A stretch of 64,000 nucleotides of DNA. It comes from Natronoglycomyces albus (GTDB taxonomy: Bacteria > Actinomycetota > Actinomycetes > Mycobacteriales > Micromonosporaceae). Position 1 is the first letter of the stretch; each line of letters opens with the position of its first letter. Made by a program: the position numbers and the translations under genes. Positions 27,896 to 37,097 of the stretch are shown here, piece by piece. Below the pieces are notes generated by a model. That model was not told the origin of the DNA. It made no database searches and worked only from the letters and a program-made list of their open reading frames with translations. Location of the stretch: NCBI RefSeq assembly GCF_016925535.1, contig NZ_CP070496.1:1674001-1738000 (forward strand), in the 5' to 3' direction.

Positions 27896-29407
27896 ATGAC
27901 TAACCTCAACCGCCGCCGACTCTTCGGACTCAGCACCGCCGCCGCCCTCGGAGCTCTGGTGAGCGCCTGTGGAACCGGTTCGGCAGATAGCGGTCGACCA
28001 CAAGGCATCTTGCGCTTCGGGTCGGTCGCGGGCGCGGGATCAGCCGCCGCCCTTGACCCACACGGGTCCCTGTTCAACGAATCGGATTGGCTCCGCCACA
28101 CCTGCGTATACGACATGCTGGCCACCACCGACGAACAAGGCAACATAGTCCCCGCCTTGGCTCGTGCCTGGACGCCCGACGAGGACGCCACGAGATGGAC
28201 CCTCGACCTGCGCGACGACGCGGTCTTTAGTGACGGAAAGCCGGTCACCGCCGATGACGTCCTGTTCAGTCTGGGACGTATGAGCGAGCTGGCCGCCGAA
28301 AACGGCAACCGGCTGGGCCTGGTCGACGTGGAGGCAAGCGAGATTGTCGACGAACACACGTTGACCATCGTCACCTCAGCCCCGGACGCTGAACTGCCCT
28401 TGACTCTCGCGTTTGGGACCTTCGTCGTACCGGAGGCAACGACAGACTTCGCCCAGCCGGTTGGCTCCGGTCCCTTCACTCTGGCTGAGATGGACGATCA
28501 AGGTGCGAACCTGGACCGGAGCGAAACCTGGTGGGGTGAGAAACCAGCGGTCGCTCGGGTGGAGATTCGGGCCTTCAGCAGCCCGCAGGCGTTGGCCTCG
28601 GCCGTCTCCAGCGCAGAGGTGGACGTCGCCGCCTCGGTCATGCCCGCCGCCGCCGAATCCGCTGAGGAGGGAACAGCCGTACACGTGCGTCCGGCCTCCG
28701 AGTGTGTGCCCCTGCTACTGCGGGTCGACACTGCCCCATTCGACTCCCCACAGGTGCGCCAGGCCGTCAAACTCGCTCTAGACCGCCAAGCCCTAGTCGA
28801 CCAGGTGTACCTGGGTTACGGGGTCGTGGGAAACGACATGATCAAGTACGACGAGCCCTCTGTGCCCGAGGACGTCCCCGCTGTCGAACGCGACCTGGAA
28901 AAGGCCCGGTCCTTGCTGGAGGAGGCCGGCTATCCGGATGGCTTCGACGTCGTCTTGCACACCACCACCGCCTACCCGGCGATGCTCCCCACCGCGACTG
29001 TGGCCGCCGAACAGTTGGCCGAAGTCGGGATCAGGGTCGACGTCGAACAGCACGCCCCCGAACAATATTGGTCGCAGGCATACACGGTGGAGCCCTTCAC
29101 GGTTGGCTACTACGCCGATACCTCCTTTGCCACCACCGTGCGCCAGACCGTACTGAGCTCCGCCGCCTTCTCCGAGACAGGTTGGAAAGACGAGGAGTTT
29201 GACGCCGATTTCGCCGCGGCCATGTCCGAAACCGATGAGGAGGCTCGCCTCGAAATATTGCATCAACTGCACTACCGCATGGCCGAGGAAGGCGGCTGGG
29301 TCGTGTGGGGGTTCGGCGACGGAGTGGACTTGCACGCCGGACATGTCAGTGGGCTGCCAGCCCACGGCAACCGCTATGACCTCTCACGGGTAACACTTGA
29401 ACAGTAG
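27896..29407 (+). CDS. Family 5 (peptide/nickel-type) substrate-binding lipoprotein
   Basis: 503 residues with an N-terminal twin-arginine-like signal (NRRRLFGLS) and lipobox LVSAC, giving a lipid-anchored Cys25. The mature part has family-5 signatures: DMLATTDEQGNIVPALARAW, then RDDAVFSDGKPVTADDVLFS, and LALDRQALVDQVYLGYG. Family 5 binds peptides, nickel chelates or opine-type metallophores; CntA of staphylopine systems belongs here. Placement directly after the PKS-NRPS and before matching permease genes suggests that it captures the metal-loaded product or a related complex outside the membrane. It begins 43 nt after the PKS-NRPS, in the same presumed operon. Confidence 0.88.
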   Translation: MTNLNRRRLFGLSTAAALGALVSACGTGSADSGRPQGILRFGSVAGAGSAAALDPHGSLFNESDWLRHTCVYDMLATTDEQGNIVPALARAWTPDEDATRWTLDLRDDAVFSDGKPVTADDVLFSLGRMSELAAENGNRLGLVDVEASEIVDEHTLTIVTSAPDAELPLTLAFGTFVVPEATTDFAQPVGSGPFTLAEMDDQGANLDRSETWWGEKPAVARVEIRAFSSPQALASAVSSAEVDVAASVMPAAAESAEEGTAVHVRPASECVPLLLRVDTAPFDSPQVRQAVKLALDRQALVDQVYLGYGVVGNDMIKYDEPSVPEDVPAVERDLEKARSLLEEAGYPDGFDVVLHTTTAYPAMLPTATVAAEQLAEVGIRVDVEQHAPEQYWSQAYTVEPFTVGYYADTSFATTVRQTVLSSAAFSETGWKDEEFDADFAAAMSETDEEARLEILHQLHYRMAEEGGWVVWGFGDGVDLHAGHVSGLPAHGNRYDLSRVTLEQ

Positions 29408-29413
29408 CGGCAC

Positions 29414-30376
29414 ATGCTGTCACCTGCGGTGGAGGGCGCACGGGCCTCGAGACGAATCCGGTCCCTGGCCAGGCTAGGCGCATGGCTCCTTGGTATGGGG
29501 GCGGTCCTGACTGGGTTGTTTCTCCTGACCGAGATGCTGCCCTCCGACCTCGCCGATGTGCAGGCTGGCGCTGACGTTGAGCGGGCCGAACAGTTGCGCC
29601 ACATCTATGGGCTCGACCAACCGATAGGTGTGAGGCTGTGGGATTGGTGGAGCGCGGTGTTCAGCGGCGACCTGGGCCATTCTCTGATCGACGGCAGCCC
29701 AGTGTGGCCGCGAGTGGCCGACCGGCTGATCAACACCGCAGCCATCGCCATGCCCGCCATCCTCATTGCCGCTGTGGCTACGGTCGCGCTGGCCCTGGTG
29801 TTGAGCTGGAACCGAGGACGTCCGGTAGCCACGCGCACGTCGGTGGGGCTCGCCGCTTGCGCGGGGCTACCCGAGGCGGTCTTGACCGTTGCGCTAGTCG
29901 CGTTGCTGTCGGTGCGACTGGGCTGGGTGCCGTCGGTGTCGTTGCTGGCACCGGGGCAACAGCCGTGGGATCGCGTCGAGATTCTTCTTTTGCCAGTGTT
30001 GTCGTTGGCCATCCCGGCCATCGCCTGGTCGACCCGAATGCTTAAGGGCAGCAGCGACGACATTGTCAGCTTGGATGTGGTTGTCTCGGCCAGGCTGCGA
30101 GGAATGCCCGCCCACCGGGTCATCCTGCGACATGTGCTGCCTCGCATGCGCGGCCCGCTGGCACAGGTGTTCGCGGTCATGGCCGCCGGAATTCTCGGCG
30201 GCAGTGTCATCGTGGAATCCCTGCTGGCCTATCCGGGAATCGGCCAATTGCTCAGTGGGGCCGTCGCCGCGCGTGACACTCCAATGGTCCAGGGCGCGGG
30301 GCTGGTGTTGGTGGTGGTATCGATGAGCCTGTACACCGCCGCTGACCTCATAGTCGATAAAGGACGGATGACGTGA
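29414..30376 (+). CDS. Opp/Nik-type ABC importer permease (NikB/DppB-like)
   Basis: A 320-residue integral membrane protein with six hydrophobic segments and a DppB-like N-terminal region (LTEMLPSDLADVQAGADVER, then IYGLDQPIGVRLWDWW and FSGDLGHS). The cytoplasmic EAA-type loop is RLRGMPAHRVILRHVLPRM, which contacts the ATPase. It begins 6 nt after the binding-protein gene, and its TGA overlaps the start of the permease-ATPase fusion. It should form the membrane channel together with the permease domain of the next protein. Confidence 0.9.
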   Translation: MLSPAVEGARASRRIRSLARLGAWLLGMGAVLTGLFLLTEMLPSDLADVQAGADVERAEQLRHIYGLDQPIGVRLWDWWSAVFSGDLGHSLIDGSPVWPRVADRLINTAAIAMPAILIAAVATVALALVLSWNRGRPVATRTSVGLAACAGLPEAVLTVALVALLSVRLGWVPSVSLLAPGQQPWDRVEILLLPVLSLAIPAIAWSTRMLKGSSDDIVSLDVVVSARLRGMPAHRVILRHVLPRMRGPLAQVFAVMAAGILGGSVIVESLLAYPGIGQLLSGAVAARDTPMVQGAGLVLVVVSMSLYTAADLIVDKGRMT

Positions 30377-32607
30377 TGCCGGTGCGTGCGATCGTGCGGC
30401 GACGACGGATCAACGCCACTGGGGTGTTGTTGCTGCTTTTGGTGGGGGTGTTGGTCGCGGTCGTGACGGGGCCATGGCTGGCTCCGCACCCTGCACATTC
30501 GGCCGTGGGGCAGCCATGGTCGCTCCAGGCGGGTTCGTGGCTGGGCACCGACAGCTTGGGTCGCGACGTGTGGTCGCGGATACTGCACGGTGGGCGCTCG
30601 CTGTTGGCGGTAATCGTCCCCATTGGCGTGGCAACGACAGCATTGGGGGCGCTCATAGGGCTGTGCGCCAGCCGAATACGGTGGCTCGAAGCCAGCCTGG
30701 GGCCGATCTCGGCGGCTTTGATGGCTGTGCCCGCCACCGTCGTGGTCCTCTCCGCCGCTGTCGTCACCACCGCCCCGGTGGCTACAGCCGTCGTGATGCT
30801 CATGATCGGAGTGCCGCTCTCGGCTCGGGTCATCCATGCCTCTGCGGCCGTCCTGACCGATCGTGAATTCGTCCGGGTCGCCACCAGGCGTGGCGAAGGC
30901 CCCCTAGGCATTGTGGTGCGGGAACTAGTTCCCGCCCTATCTGGAACGATCATCGCCGATGCGGCTGTGCGCATACTGGCGGCGTTGCAATTGCTGGTCG
31001 CATTGCATGTACTTGGGTTCGGCCCCGGACCGACGACAGCCGATTGGGCGGTCATGATCTGGGAAAACCTGCCGGGCATTCAACTGTCGTGGCTGAGTGT
31101 GGCCGCCCCGGCCAGCGCCATCGCCATCGTTGCCGTGCTGATCGTGGTGAGTCTTGACCGGCTGGCGCAACTGCTCGTTCCCGGACCCGGCGGGGCGGCC
31201 CTGCCGAAGTGGCCCACTATCCCCGCGCGCCCGGTGGAGTCGCCGGGCCATGATGTCGAGGTGCGGGCCCTCAGCGTCCACTCGGGCCCACAGGAGCTGG
31301 TCCACATTGACCATTTCACCGTCGCCAGCGGGCAGATCGTCGGAATTTATGGTGACAGTGGTTCAGGTAAATCCACCCTGCTGCATGTCCTTGCCGCCGC
31401 CGCCCGTCCTGGCCTCCGCATCGATGCGGCCCAGTTGAGGATTGGCGGGTCCCCACTGCCTGAAACCAGCCGTGGTCGCCGGGCTTTTCGCTGGTCACAC
31501 ATAGGTGTGTGCGAACAAGACGCCATGCGCACATTGGATGAACACCGCACCGTGGCCGACACCATCCGCGATGGGAGAGCACACCACGGTGATATCGCCC
31601 AGGCGCTGACCTCCATGGGTTTGGCACCCGAACTTGCGAATCGACCAGCTGGCACGCTCTCCACTGGGCAAGCAGCCCGCGTTGCCCTCTTGCGAGCCCA
31701 ATATCACCGACCACGGCTACTGCTGTTGGACGAACCAACCGCGCCGCTGGACGCCACGTCAGCGGCCCTGGTGGCCAACGCTCTTCGTCGCCGCAGTGAA
31801 GAGGGGCTAAGCACCATCATCGTTAGCCACGACACCCAGTGGCTGTCCACAGTGTCAAACACCATCCTCCACATGAGCGAAGGCCAGCTCAAACCTGCCA
31901 CGACCGTGGTCGACGACGTCATGCCGCCGCCCACCGTCGAGGCCGCGTCCCACGAGGCCACCGCCGTGGGATGGCACCCGGTCACCGTCACCGCCGGATG
32001 CCAAACGCTAATCAGCGACCTCGACATGCGCCTTCTGCCAGGAGAAATGGTCGTGCTGCGTGCACCGTCGGGCACGGGTAAGAGCACCGTCTTGCGCGCC
32101 GCCGCCGGCGAAGACCTCCCCAACGGCCTGACCGTGACCGGAATTGACCGCCACCAACGAAGGGACCGAACGCACTGGGCCCGCCTCCAACTCATGAGCC
32201 AAGACAGCGCTCTGGCGCTCAACCCCGGTCGCGGTCTCCTGAGCCAGGTCAGCGGTCATATTTCTCAACTCACCGGCCTCAGTCGAGCCGAAGCCACCGC
32301 CCAGGCCCGCCGCGCTCTCGCCCAAGTGGGCCTGACCGGGGCGGTCCTACGGCGAAAACCCGGAGCGTGCTCCGGCGGGGAACGCCAACGCGCGGCCCTG
32401 GCGAGGGCCTTGGCCGTCGACGCTGAAATCCTGTTGCTCGATGAGCCGACGGCCGCCCTCGACGCGGGCAATACCTCCCTGGTCATGCGACTACTGCGCC
32501 GCAGAGCTCAAGCTGGCACCGCGATCCTTATCGCTAGTCACGAAACCGAGGTCGTCCGATGGGCTGACCGAGTCATCGAACCCGTGGCGCACACGGCGGC
32601 GACATAA
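30376..32607 (+). CDS. Importer permease fused to two ATPases (NikC-NikD-NikE-like fusion)
   Basis: A 743-residue single chain. Residues ~1-265 are a DppC/NikC-type permease (WLGTDSLGRDVWSRILHGGR; EAA-like loop ATRRGEGPLGIVVRELVP). The first ATPase follows: Walker A GDSGSGKST (Lys ~332), signature LSTGQ, LLLLDEPTAPLD. The second ATPase has APSGTGKST (Lys ~569), CSGGERQRAALARAL and ILLLDEPTAALD. With the upstream permease and binding protein this completes an ABC importer from three polypeptides. The three-way fusion is unusual; the same functions are normally separate genes. The ATG at 30376 shares one base with the upstream stop (TGATG); GTG 30373 is an alternative. It converges with the flavoprotein gene, leaving 23 nt. 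Confidence 0.88.
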   Translation: MPVRAIVRRRRINATGVLLLLLVGVLVAVVTGPWLAPHPAHSAVGQPWSLQAGSWLGTDSLGRDVWSRILHGGRSLLAVIVPIGVATTALGALIGLCASRIRWLEASLGPISAALMAVPATVVVLSAAVVTTAPVATAVVMLMIGVPLSARVIHASAAVLTDREFVRVATRRGEGPLGIVVRELVPALSGTIIADAAVRILAALQLLVALHVLGFGPGPTTADWAVMIWENLPGIQLSWLSVAAPASAIAIVAVLIVVSLDRLAQLLVPGPGGAALPKWPTIPARPVESPGHDVEVRALSVHSGPQELVHIDHFTVASGQIVGIYGDSGSGKSTLLHVLAAAARPGLRIDAAQLRIGGSPLPETSRGRRAFRWSHIGVCEQDAMRTLDEHRTVADTIRDGRAHHGDIAQALTSMGLAPELANRPAGTLSTGQAARVALLRAQYHRPRLLLLDEPTAPLDATSAALVANALRRRSEEGLSTIIVSHDTQWLSTVSNTILHMSEGQLKPATTVVDDVMPPPTVEAASHEATAVGWHPVTVTAGCQTLISDLDMRLLPGEMVVLRAPSGTGKSTVLRAAAGEDLPNGLTVTGIDRHQRRDRTHWARLQLMSQDSALALNPGRGLLSQVSGHISQLTGLSRAEATAQARRALAQVGLTGAVLRRKPGACSGGERQRAALARALAVDAEILLLDEPTAALDAGNTSLVMRLLRRRAQAGTAILIASHETEVVRWADRVIEPVAHTAAT

Positions 32608-32630
32608 ATGAGCGAACACGGCACATGCGG

Positions 32631-33560
32631 TCACTTCATCGAGGAGATGAAAAGGTCCCGCTCCATCCACACCGTGGCTCGCTGGCCATCGGCCACGGCG
32701 CTGGCCACGAACGCCGTGTGGCCAACCGCGCCGGAGACGATAGCGGCATCCCCAGCGGCAAACACTCCCGGAACCGAGGTCGCCATGGACTGGTCAACGA
32801 CAATGAGGCCTTCGGCATCTTGATCGCATCCCAGCGACGCGGCCAGATCGTTCGACTGCCTGAACGCGGGACGGTGAAAGATCACGTCGGCGACAACGTC
32901 GGCCCCATCGGAAAAGACGACCGTGGGCTGGCCGGGCTCCCCGTCGATGCGTGCCACCGGACGCCGGTCAATTTTCACGCCACCGGCCTGAGCCGCCTCC
33001 GTCATTTCCTCGCCCACCTCAATGGTGTTGGTGCATAGGGTGACGCTGGTGGCGAAACGGTCGGCCACGTAGCGGGCCAACATCGCATCTTCGCCCCGGT
33101 GCGAGATCACCGCTACGGTGCGGCCCTTGGTCTCGTAACCATGGCAGTAGGCGCAATGGACCACGTCCGAACCCCAGCGTTGCCACAGACCGGCGATGGT
33201 TTCAAGCTCATCGCGTACGCCAGAGGCCAACAAGACTTTGCTGGTAGTCACCACTGTGGACTCATCGAGGGTCACCGTAAAGGCGCCGTCCTCACCGGTG
33301 ATGGATTGAACGTGGGAATCCATCAGGCGCACTCCAGGATGTTCTTGGATTTCCTTGCGAGCCAAAGCGCGAAACTCAACCGGAGACTGTCCGTCGCGGG
33401 TGGGATACATGTGCATGTGCTCGGCCTTTGCATTGCGAGGCTCTCCGTGGTCGGCCAAGAGAACTGATCGTTGCTGACGGCCGAAAATGAGCGCGGCCGA
33501 CAGGCCCGCAGGCCCAGCCCCCACTATCACCACGTCGTAGTGCGCGCGAATGTCTGTCAT
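32631..33560 (-). CDS. Thioredoxin-reductase-like FAD disulfide oxidoreductase
   Basis: 309 residues. The N-terminal FAD motif is VVIVGAGPAGLSAAL. A redox CxxC appears as VVHCAYCHGYE near residues 138-144, and the C-terminal FAD motif is GVFAAGDAAI. The CxxC-HG-Y/W-E context resembles the TrxR-like branch containing dithiol oxidases of GliT/HlmI/DepH type, rather than classical TrxB. It is last in a minus-strand operon behind two ABC genes (24-nt gap), divergent from the cysteine-activating NRPS. A role in thiol or disulfide handling of the metallophore, or in reductive metal release, is plausible but unproven. Confidence 0.82.
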   Translation of the reverse strand: MTDIRAHYDVVIVGAGPAGLSAALIFGRQQRSVLLADHGEPRNAKAEHMHMYPTRDGQSPVEFRALARKEIQEHPGVRLMDSHVQSITGEDGAFTVTLDESTVVTTSKVLLASGVRDELETIAGLWQRWGSDVVHCAYCHGYETKGRTVAVISHRGEDAMLARYVADRFATSVTLCTNTIEVGEEMTEAAQAGGVKIDRRPVARIDGEPGQPTVVFSDGADVVADVIFHRPAFRQSNDLAASLGCDQDAEGLIVVDQSMATSVPGVFAAGDAAIVSGAVGHTAFVASAVADGQRATVWMERDLFISSMK

Positions 33561-33584
33561 ATTAGGACTTCCTCTCTTCGGTAC

Positions 33585-35321
33585 TTACGGTGCCTCAGCG
33601 GAGTCTGAAAGTGGGGCCTGAGCACCCCACATCCGCGCATAGTGACCCTCGCGGGCCAGCAGCTGCGCGTGGTTTCCGCGCTCGAGAACCCGGCCTTGGT
33701 CCATTACGAGGATGTGGTCAGCCTCGACCACGGTGTGCAGCAGATGAGCGACCATGATGACCGTCCGGTCGGCACTAAGCTGGCGAATGGCCTGGCCGAC
33801 ACTTCTTTGTCGGTGAGCATCCAGACTTGCCGTAGCCTCATCGAGCAGCAGGATGGGCGCGTCTTTCAAGACAGCCCGGGCGATTGCGACGCGTTGGCGT
33901 TCGCCTCCGGAGAGACCGACTCCGCCTTCCCCGACGACCGTGTCGAGACCCTCGGGGAGCCCTTGGGCAATCTGGTCAACTCCCGACAGGCGTACCGCCT
34001 GCTCCAACTGCGCCTCGCTGGGGGCGGGATTGCCCAGCCGGATATTGTCGGCCAACGTCCCGGTGAACAGCTGTACGTCTTGGAACACCATCGATGTCGA
34101 CGCGAAGACCTTGGCGCTACCTAGTTCACGCAGGTCCACTCCGTCTAGGAGCACCGCACCTTGGTCAGGGTCCATAAATCGCGCCAGGAGGCGCAAGAGC
34201 GTGGTCTTGCCCGAACCGGAAGCGCCCACGACGGCGGTAACGGTGCCAGGCTCCGCCACAAAGTCCACCTCATGGAGGACCGGTGTGCCATCGGCGTGGC
34301 TGGCACTGACCTGGCGAACTTCAATGCGTCCTGCGCCACGGCTGGGGTCACGCTGCGTGGGAACGATCGGCTCGGGCAGCGGTGGGGTGTCCAACAGGCT
34401 GGTGATGCGCTCCAAAGACCCGCGGCTGAGACGAATGACGGCGTCCAATTCGGCCGCGCCTTTGCTACTGGCAGCCAGGCCACAGACCAGCAGCAACATG
34501 ACACATGTGGCGGCGATGGCCTCAGCGGAGGCTCCCTCGTGTCGCACGATGACCACCGAGATCAGGCTAACTAGCGTCAGCTGCACCGCGATGGCGAATG
34601 CGCTCATAGCGGGAAGCACCGCCACAGTCATGGCGTCGACCCGGTCGCGCAGGTCCGTCAGTGACCGATCGACAAGCGCGTCAGCCGCCGCTTGATCGGG
34701 AAGGAGCCGCAGCTCGCGTTGCATCTGGGCGAACTCAATGACCCGGTTGGCCGCCTCGACGCGGGCCTCAGCCAATCGCGCGTCCGTCTGAGTGACCCGC
34801 CGCGAGCTGTGCCGTTGGCACCACAGTAGAACCGGGAGCCAGGCCAGAGCCACAGCCGCGACGATGGGATCAAACCAGGCCAGTGCCACCACGAACAATG
34901 CGGGTGTGGCTAGAGCACGCAGGTGAGAAAGCACTAGTTGCGACGGGTAACTCATGACGTCCATGACTCCAGAGCCCATCAGCCGGGTGACTTCTCCACG
35001 CCGTCGAGCGGTGAACCACGCCAGGGGCAAAGCCAGCAAATGTGTCGCCAGGCGCTGGTGCAGCGCGGCGGACATGCCGTACCCACAGCGCCGCCCCGCG
35101 ACGGTGGCGATGGTGACAAATAGGGCCCAAACCAGGCACGTCCCCACAGTGAAGGCGAGGTGCTGCGCGAGGGGCTCGCCTGCGATGAGGGCGTCCAAGA
35201 GAGGGAACAGGGAGACGATGACGGCCACTTCCAGAACCGAGGCGGTGATAAGCGCCCCAATGGCCAGAGCGAAACGTTGGCGGTGTGGCCGATCAAGGAT
35301 GCGGTAACAGGCGATGATCAT
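33585..35321 (-). CDS. ABC transporter half, YbtQ/IrtB-like
   Basis: A 578-residue exporter-fold half transporter with an N-terminal six-helix domain (~1-310) and an ATPase domain with Walker A GASGSGKTT, LSGGERQRVAIARAV and LLLDEATASLD, all canonical. Its ATG overlaps the stop of the preceding ABC gene (ATGA). In yersiniabactin and mycobactin loci a pair of this type (YbtPQ, IrtAB) imports the metal-siderophore despite an exporter fold. The same role is inferred here from the neighbouring HMWP2-like NRPS and shared regulatory region. Export cannot be excluded. Confidence 0.87.
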   Translation of the reverse strand: MIIACYRILDRPHRQRFALAIGALITASVLEVAVIVSLFPLLDALIAGEPLAQHLAFTVGTCLVWALFVTIATVAGRRCGYGMSAALHQRLATHLLALPLAWFTARRRGEVTRLMGSGVMDVMSYPSQLVLSHLRALATPALFVVALAWFDPIVAAVALAWLPVLLWCQRHSSRRVTQTDARLAEARVEAANRVIEFAQMQRELRLLPDQAAADALVDRSLTDLRDRVDAMTVAVLPAMSAFAIAVQLTLVSLISVVIVRHEGASAEAIAATCVMLLLVCGLAASSKGAAELDAVIRLSRGSLERITSLLDTPPLPEPIVPTQRDPSRGAGRIEVRQVSASHADGTPVLHEVDFVAEPGTVTAVVGASGSGKTTLLRLLARFMDPDQGAVLLDGVDLRELGSAKVFASTSMVFQDVQLFTGTLADNIRLGNPAPSEAQLEQAVRLSGVDQIAQGLPEGLDTVVGEGGVGLSGGERQRVAIARAVLKDAPILLLDEATASLDAHRQRSVGQAIRQLSADRTVIMVAHLLHTVVEADHILVMDQGRVLERGNHAQLLAREGHYARMWGAQAPLSDSAEAP

Positions 35322-37045
35322 GCTGTGGTCACCGCCGTTTGGGAGTCGATAAGGGAGGCGAGTGTTCCGTTGCCGGCGGCAAGCTGGTCCGGTTTGCCCG
35401 CTTCGGCGACGCGGCCCTCGTCAATGACAATGACGTGGTCGGCGCTCATGACGACATCAAGCCGATGGTCAACTCGGATCACGGTGCACCGGTTGGCCAG
35501 GTTGCGCAGGGCCTTGTCGATTGCCCAGGCCGATTCGCGGTCAATGGAGGCGGTTGGCTCGTCGAGCACGATGAGCGTGGGCTCAGCCAGCAGCGCCCGG
35601 GCCAGGCATAGCCGTTGGAGTTCGCCTCCGGATAGGTCGATGCCCTCGCCAAGCATGGTGTCGTAGCCCTGCGGTAGGGCCTGTAGCCGGTCATGGATGT
35701 CGGCTTCTCGGGCGACTCTTTGGCACGCTTCGATGTCTGTGCCCGGTCGCCCCAGCGCGATGTTTTCGGCGACGGTGCCCCGAAGGATACGGGGACGTTG
35801 CCACAGGGCGCTGACGTGGTCATTGAGTTGGGGTTGCAAGGAGGTAAGGGGCGTCTCGTTGATGCTAACTATCCCGGTGTGGGTGGGACGCAGGCCAGTG
35901 AGCACTTCGAGGAGGAGGGTCTTTCCCGCTCCGCTGGGTCCAGTGATGACCGTCGTCGCCGTGGCGGGACATGTGAGGTTGATGTCGCGCAGGATGTCTC
36001 GTTCGCCTAGTCGTACCGAGACCGCGCTGGCGTGGAGGCTGACTGGTCCACTGGGCCACGACAATGTCGATGCGGCGGCGTTGCCCTCGGTGGGGGAGGG
36101 GCACTCTCGAAGCGTTTCCTCGATGGTGCGGGCGGCGTCGGCTCCGGTTGTGATGTCCCACAGGGCGAAGGCCAGCGACCATAGTGGCGACATCATTGCC
36201 GGTATGAGAACCATGGCCGCCAGCAGCGTGGTCGCGGCCTGGTTTTGTGGTAGTAGCAGGGTGATCGAGGCAAAAGCGGCCACGGCGATGGGGGACAGGA
36301 GCACTTGTTGTGCCGTCATGCTGGGAGTGACGCGGCGGGCCCAGGATTCGACGAACGTGGCCCATCGCTGAGCGGCGGAGCGGAATCGAGAGAGCCCGGT
36401 TTCGCTGTAGTGAAAGACTTTCAGTGCGGTGATTCCTTGGACGAACTCGACTGAGGCCCGGTCCAGATCGTGCGACGCTGCTTGATATTCGCGCATGTGT
36501 GGTCCCATGCCGCGCCGTTGCCGACGGCTCAGCACCACTGCCGCGATCAGCGGGGCCAGCGCCACTGTGGCCAGTGGCGCGACCCAGATCAGAAGCGCAA
36601 GCCCTGCCAGGACCAGCACGAGGGCGGACAGGGCGTTGCCAATGGCGTGGGCGATGACGTGGTGTAGCGCGTCGACGTGGTCAGTGACGATCTGTTTGAT
36701 CCGGCTGCCGCCTGCTCGATCCACCGTCTCCAAGGGGCTGTGGCGCACGTTGGTGAGCAGGTCGCGCCGGATGTGTAGCTGGAGCCGGTTGTCGGCTCGA
36801 TGCAGTACGAGGGTGGAGGCCGACCGGGCGATACCGCCGATGATCACGGCGGCCGCGGCCAGCCCCAGGGGCCAAACGGGGTCGGTAAGCGGTTTTCCAC
36901 CGGCCAGGTGGCTCACCGTGAAGACGGCGACGACCAGCGGCGTTAGCAGGCACAATGAGGCGATGACTTCGAGGCTTAGACCAATGATGAGGGGGGTACG
37001 GATTCTTCGCAGCAGGTGGGAGAGCGCGCGCCAATCGGTGGACAT
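35318..37045 (-). CDS. ABC transporter half, YbtP/IrtA-like
   Basis: A 575-residue exporter-fold half transporter with membrane helices ~15-300 and an ATPase with GPSGAGKTLLLEVL, LSGGELQRLCLARAL and LIVLDEPTASID, all intact. I chose the ATG at 37045 (MSTDWRALSH); a longer frame reaches 37075 but would cover the palindromic operator. It lacks the siderophore-interaction (reductase) extension of mycobacterial IrtA. It is first in a three-gene minus-strand operon with the second half transporter and the flavoprotein, and divergent from the NRPS with the Zur-like box between them. Confidence 0.87.
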   Translation of the reverse strand: MSTDWRALSHLLRRIRTPLIIGLSLEVIASLCLLTPLVVAVFTVSHLAGGKPLTDPVWPLGLAAAAVIIGGIARSASTLVLHRADNRLQLHIRRDLLTNVRHSPLETVDRAGGSRIKQIVTDHVDALHHVIAHAIGNALSALVLVLAGLALLIWVAPLATVALAPLIAAVVLSRRQRRGMGPHMREYQAASHDLDRASVEFVQGITALKVFHYSETGLSRFRSAAQRWATFVESWARRVTPSMTAQQVLLSPIAVAAFASITLLLPQNQAATTLLAAMVLIPAMMSPLWSLAFALWDITTGADAARTIEETLRECPSPTEGNAAASTLSWPSGPVSLHASAVSVRLGERDILRDINLTCPATATTVITGPSGAGKTLLLEVLTGLRPTHTGIVSINETPLTSLQPQLNDHVSALWQRPRILRGTVAENIALGRPGTDIEACQRVAREADIHDRLQALPQGYDTMLGEGIDLSGGELQRLCLARALLAEPTLIVLDEPTASIDRESAWAIDKALRNLANRCTVIRVDHRLDVVMSADHVIVIDEGRVAEAGKPDQLAAGNGTLASLIDSQTAVTTA

Positions 37046-37056
37046 GGTTACTATAG

Positions 37057-37077
37057 TAATGGAAATCATTTTCATTA
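37057..37077. promoter_or_regulatory. Zur-type operator in divergent ABC/NRPS promoter
   Basis: A near-perfect 10-1-10 palindrome with a single mismatch. Its core TGGAAATCATTTTCA (37060-37074) differs from the actinobacterial Zur-type core TGAAAATCATTTTCA by one base. It lies 11 nt from the ABC start codon on one side and 20 nt from the NRPS ATG on the other, so one bound repressor could silence both operons. In Streptomyces coelicolor the coelibactin NRPS cluster is Zur-controlled, a direct precedent. Confidence 0.8.
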
Positions 37078-37097
37078 AATAGTTGAGTCAGGACGCG

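Noticed and set aside
37046-37075. Ten-residue extension of the YbtP-like ABC protein
   Set aside because: It would be encoded by the operator palindrome itself; ATG 37045 starts at the expected position before the first helix.
18228-37077. DtxR/IdeR iron boxes as regulators of the metallophore cluster
   Set aside because: The palindromes are AT-rich with TGAAAAT/ATTTTCA-like arms; no TTAGGTTAG-type sequence was seen in the cluster promoters.
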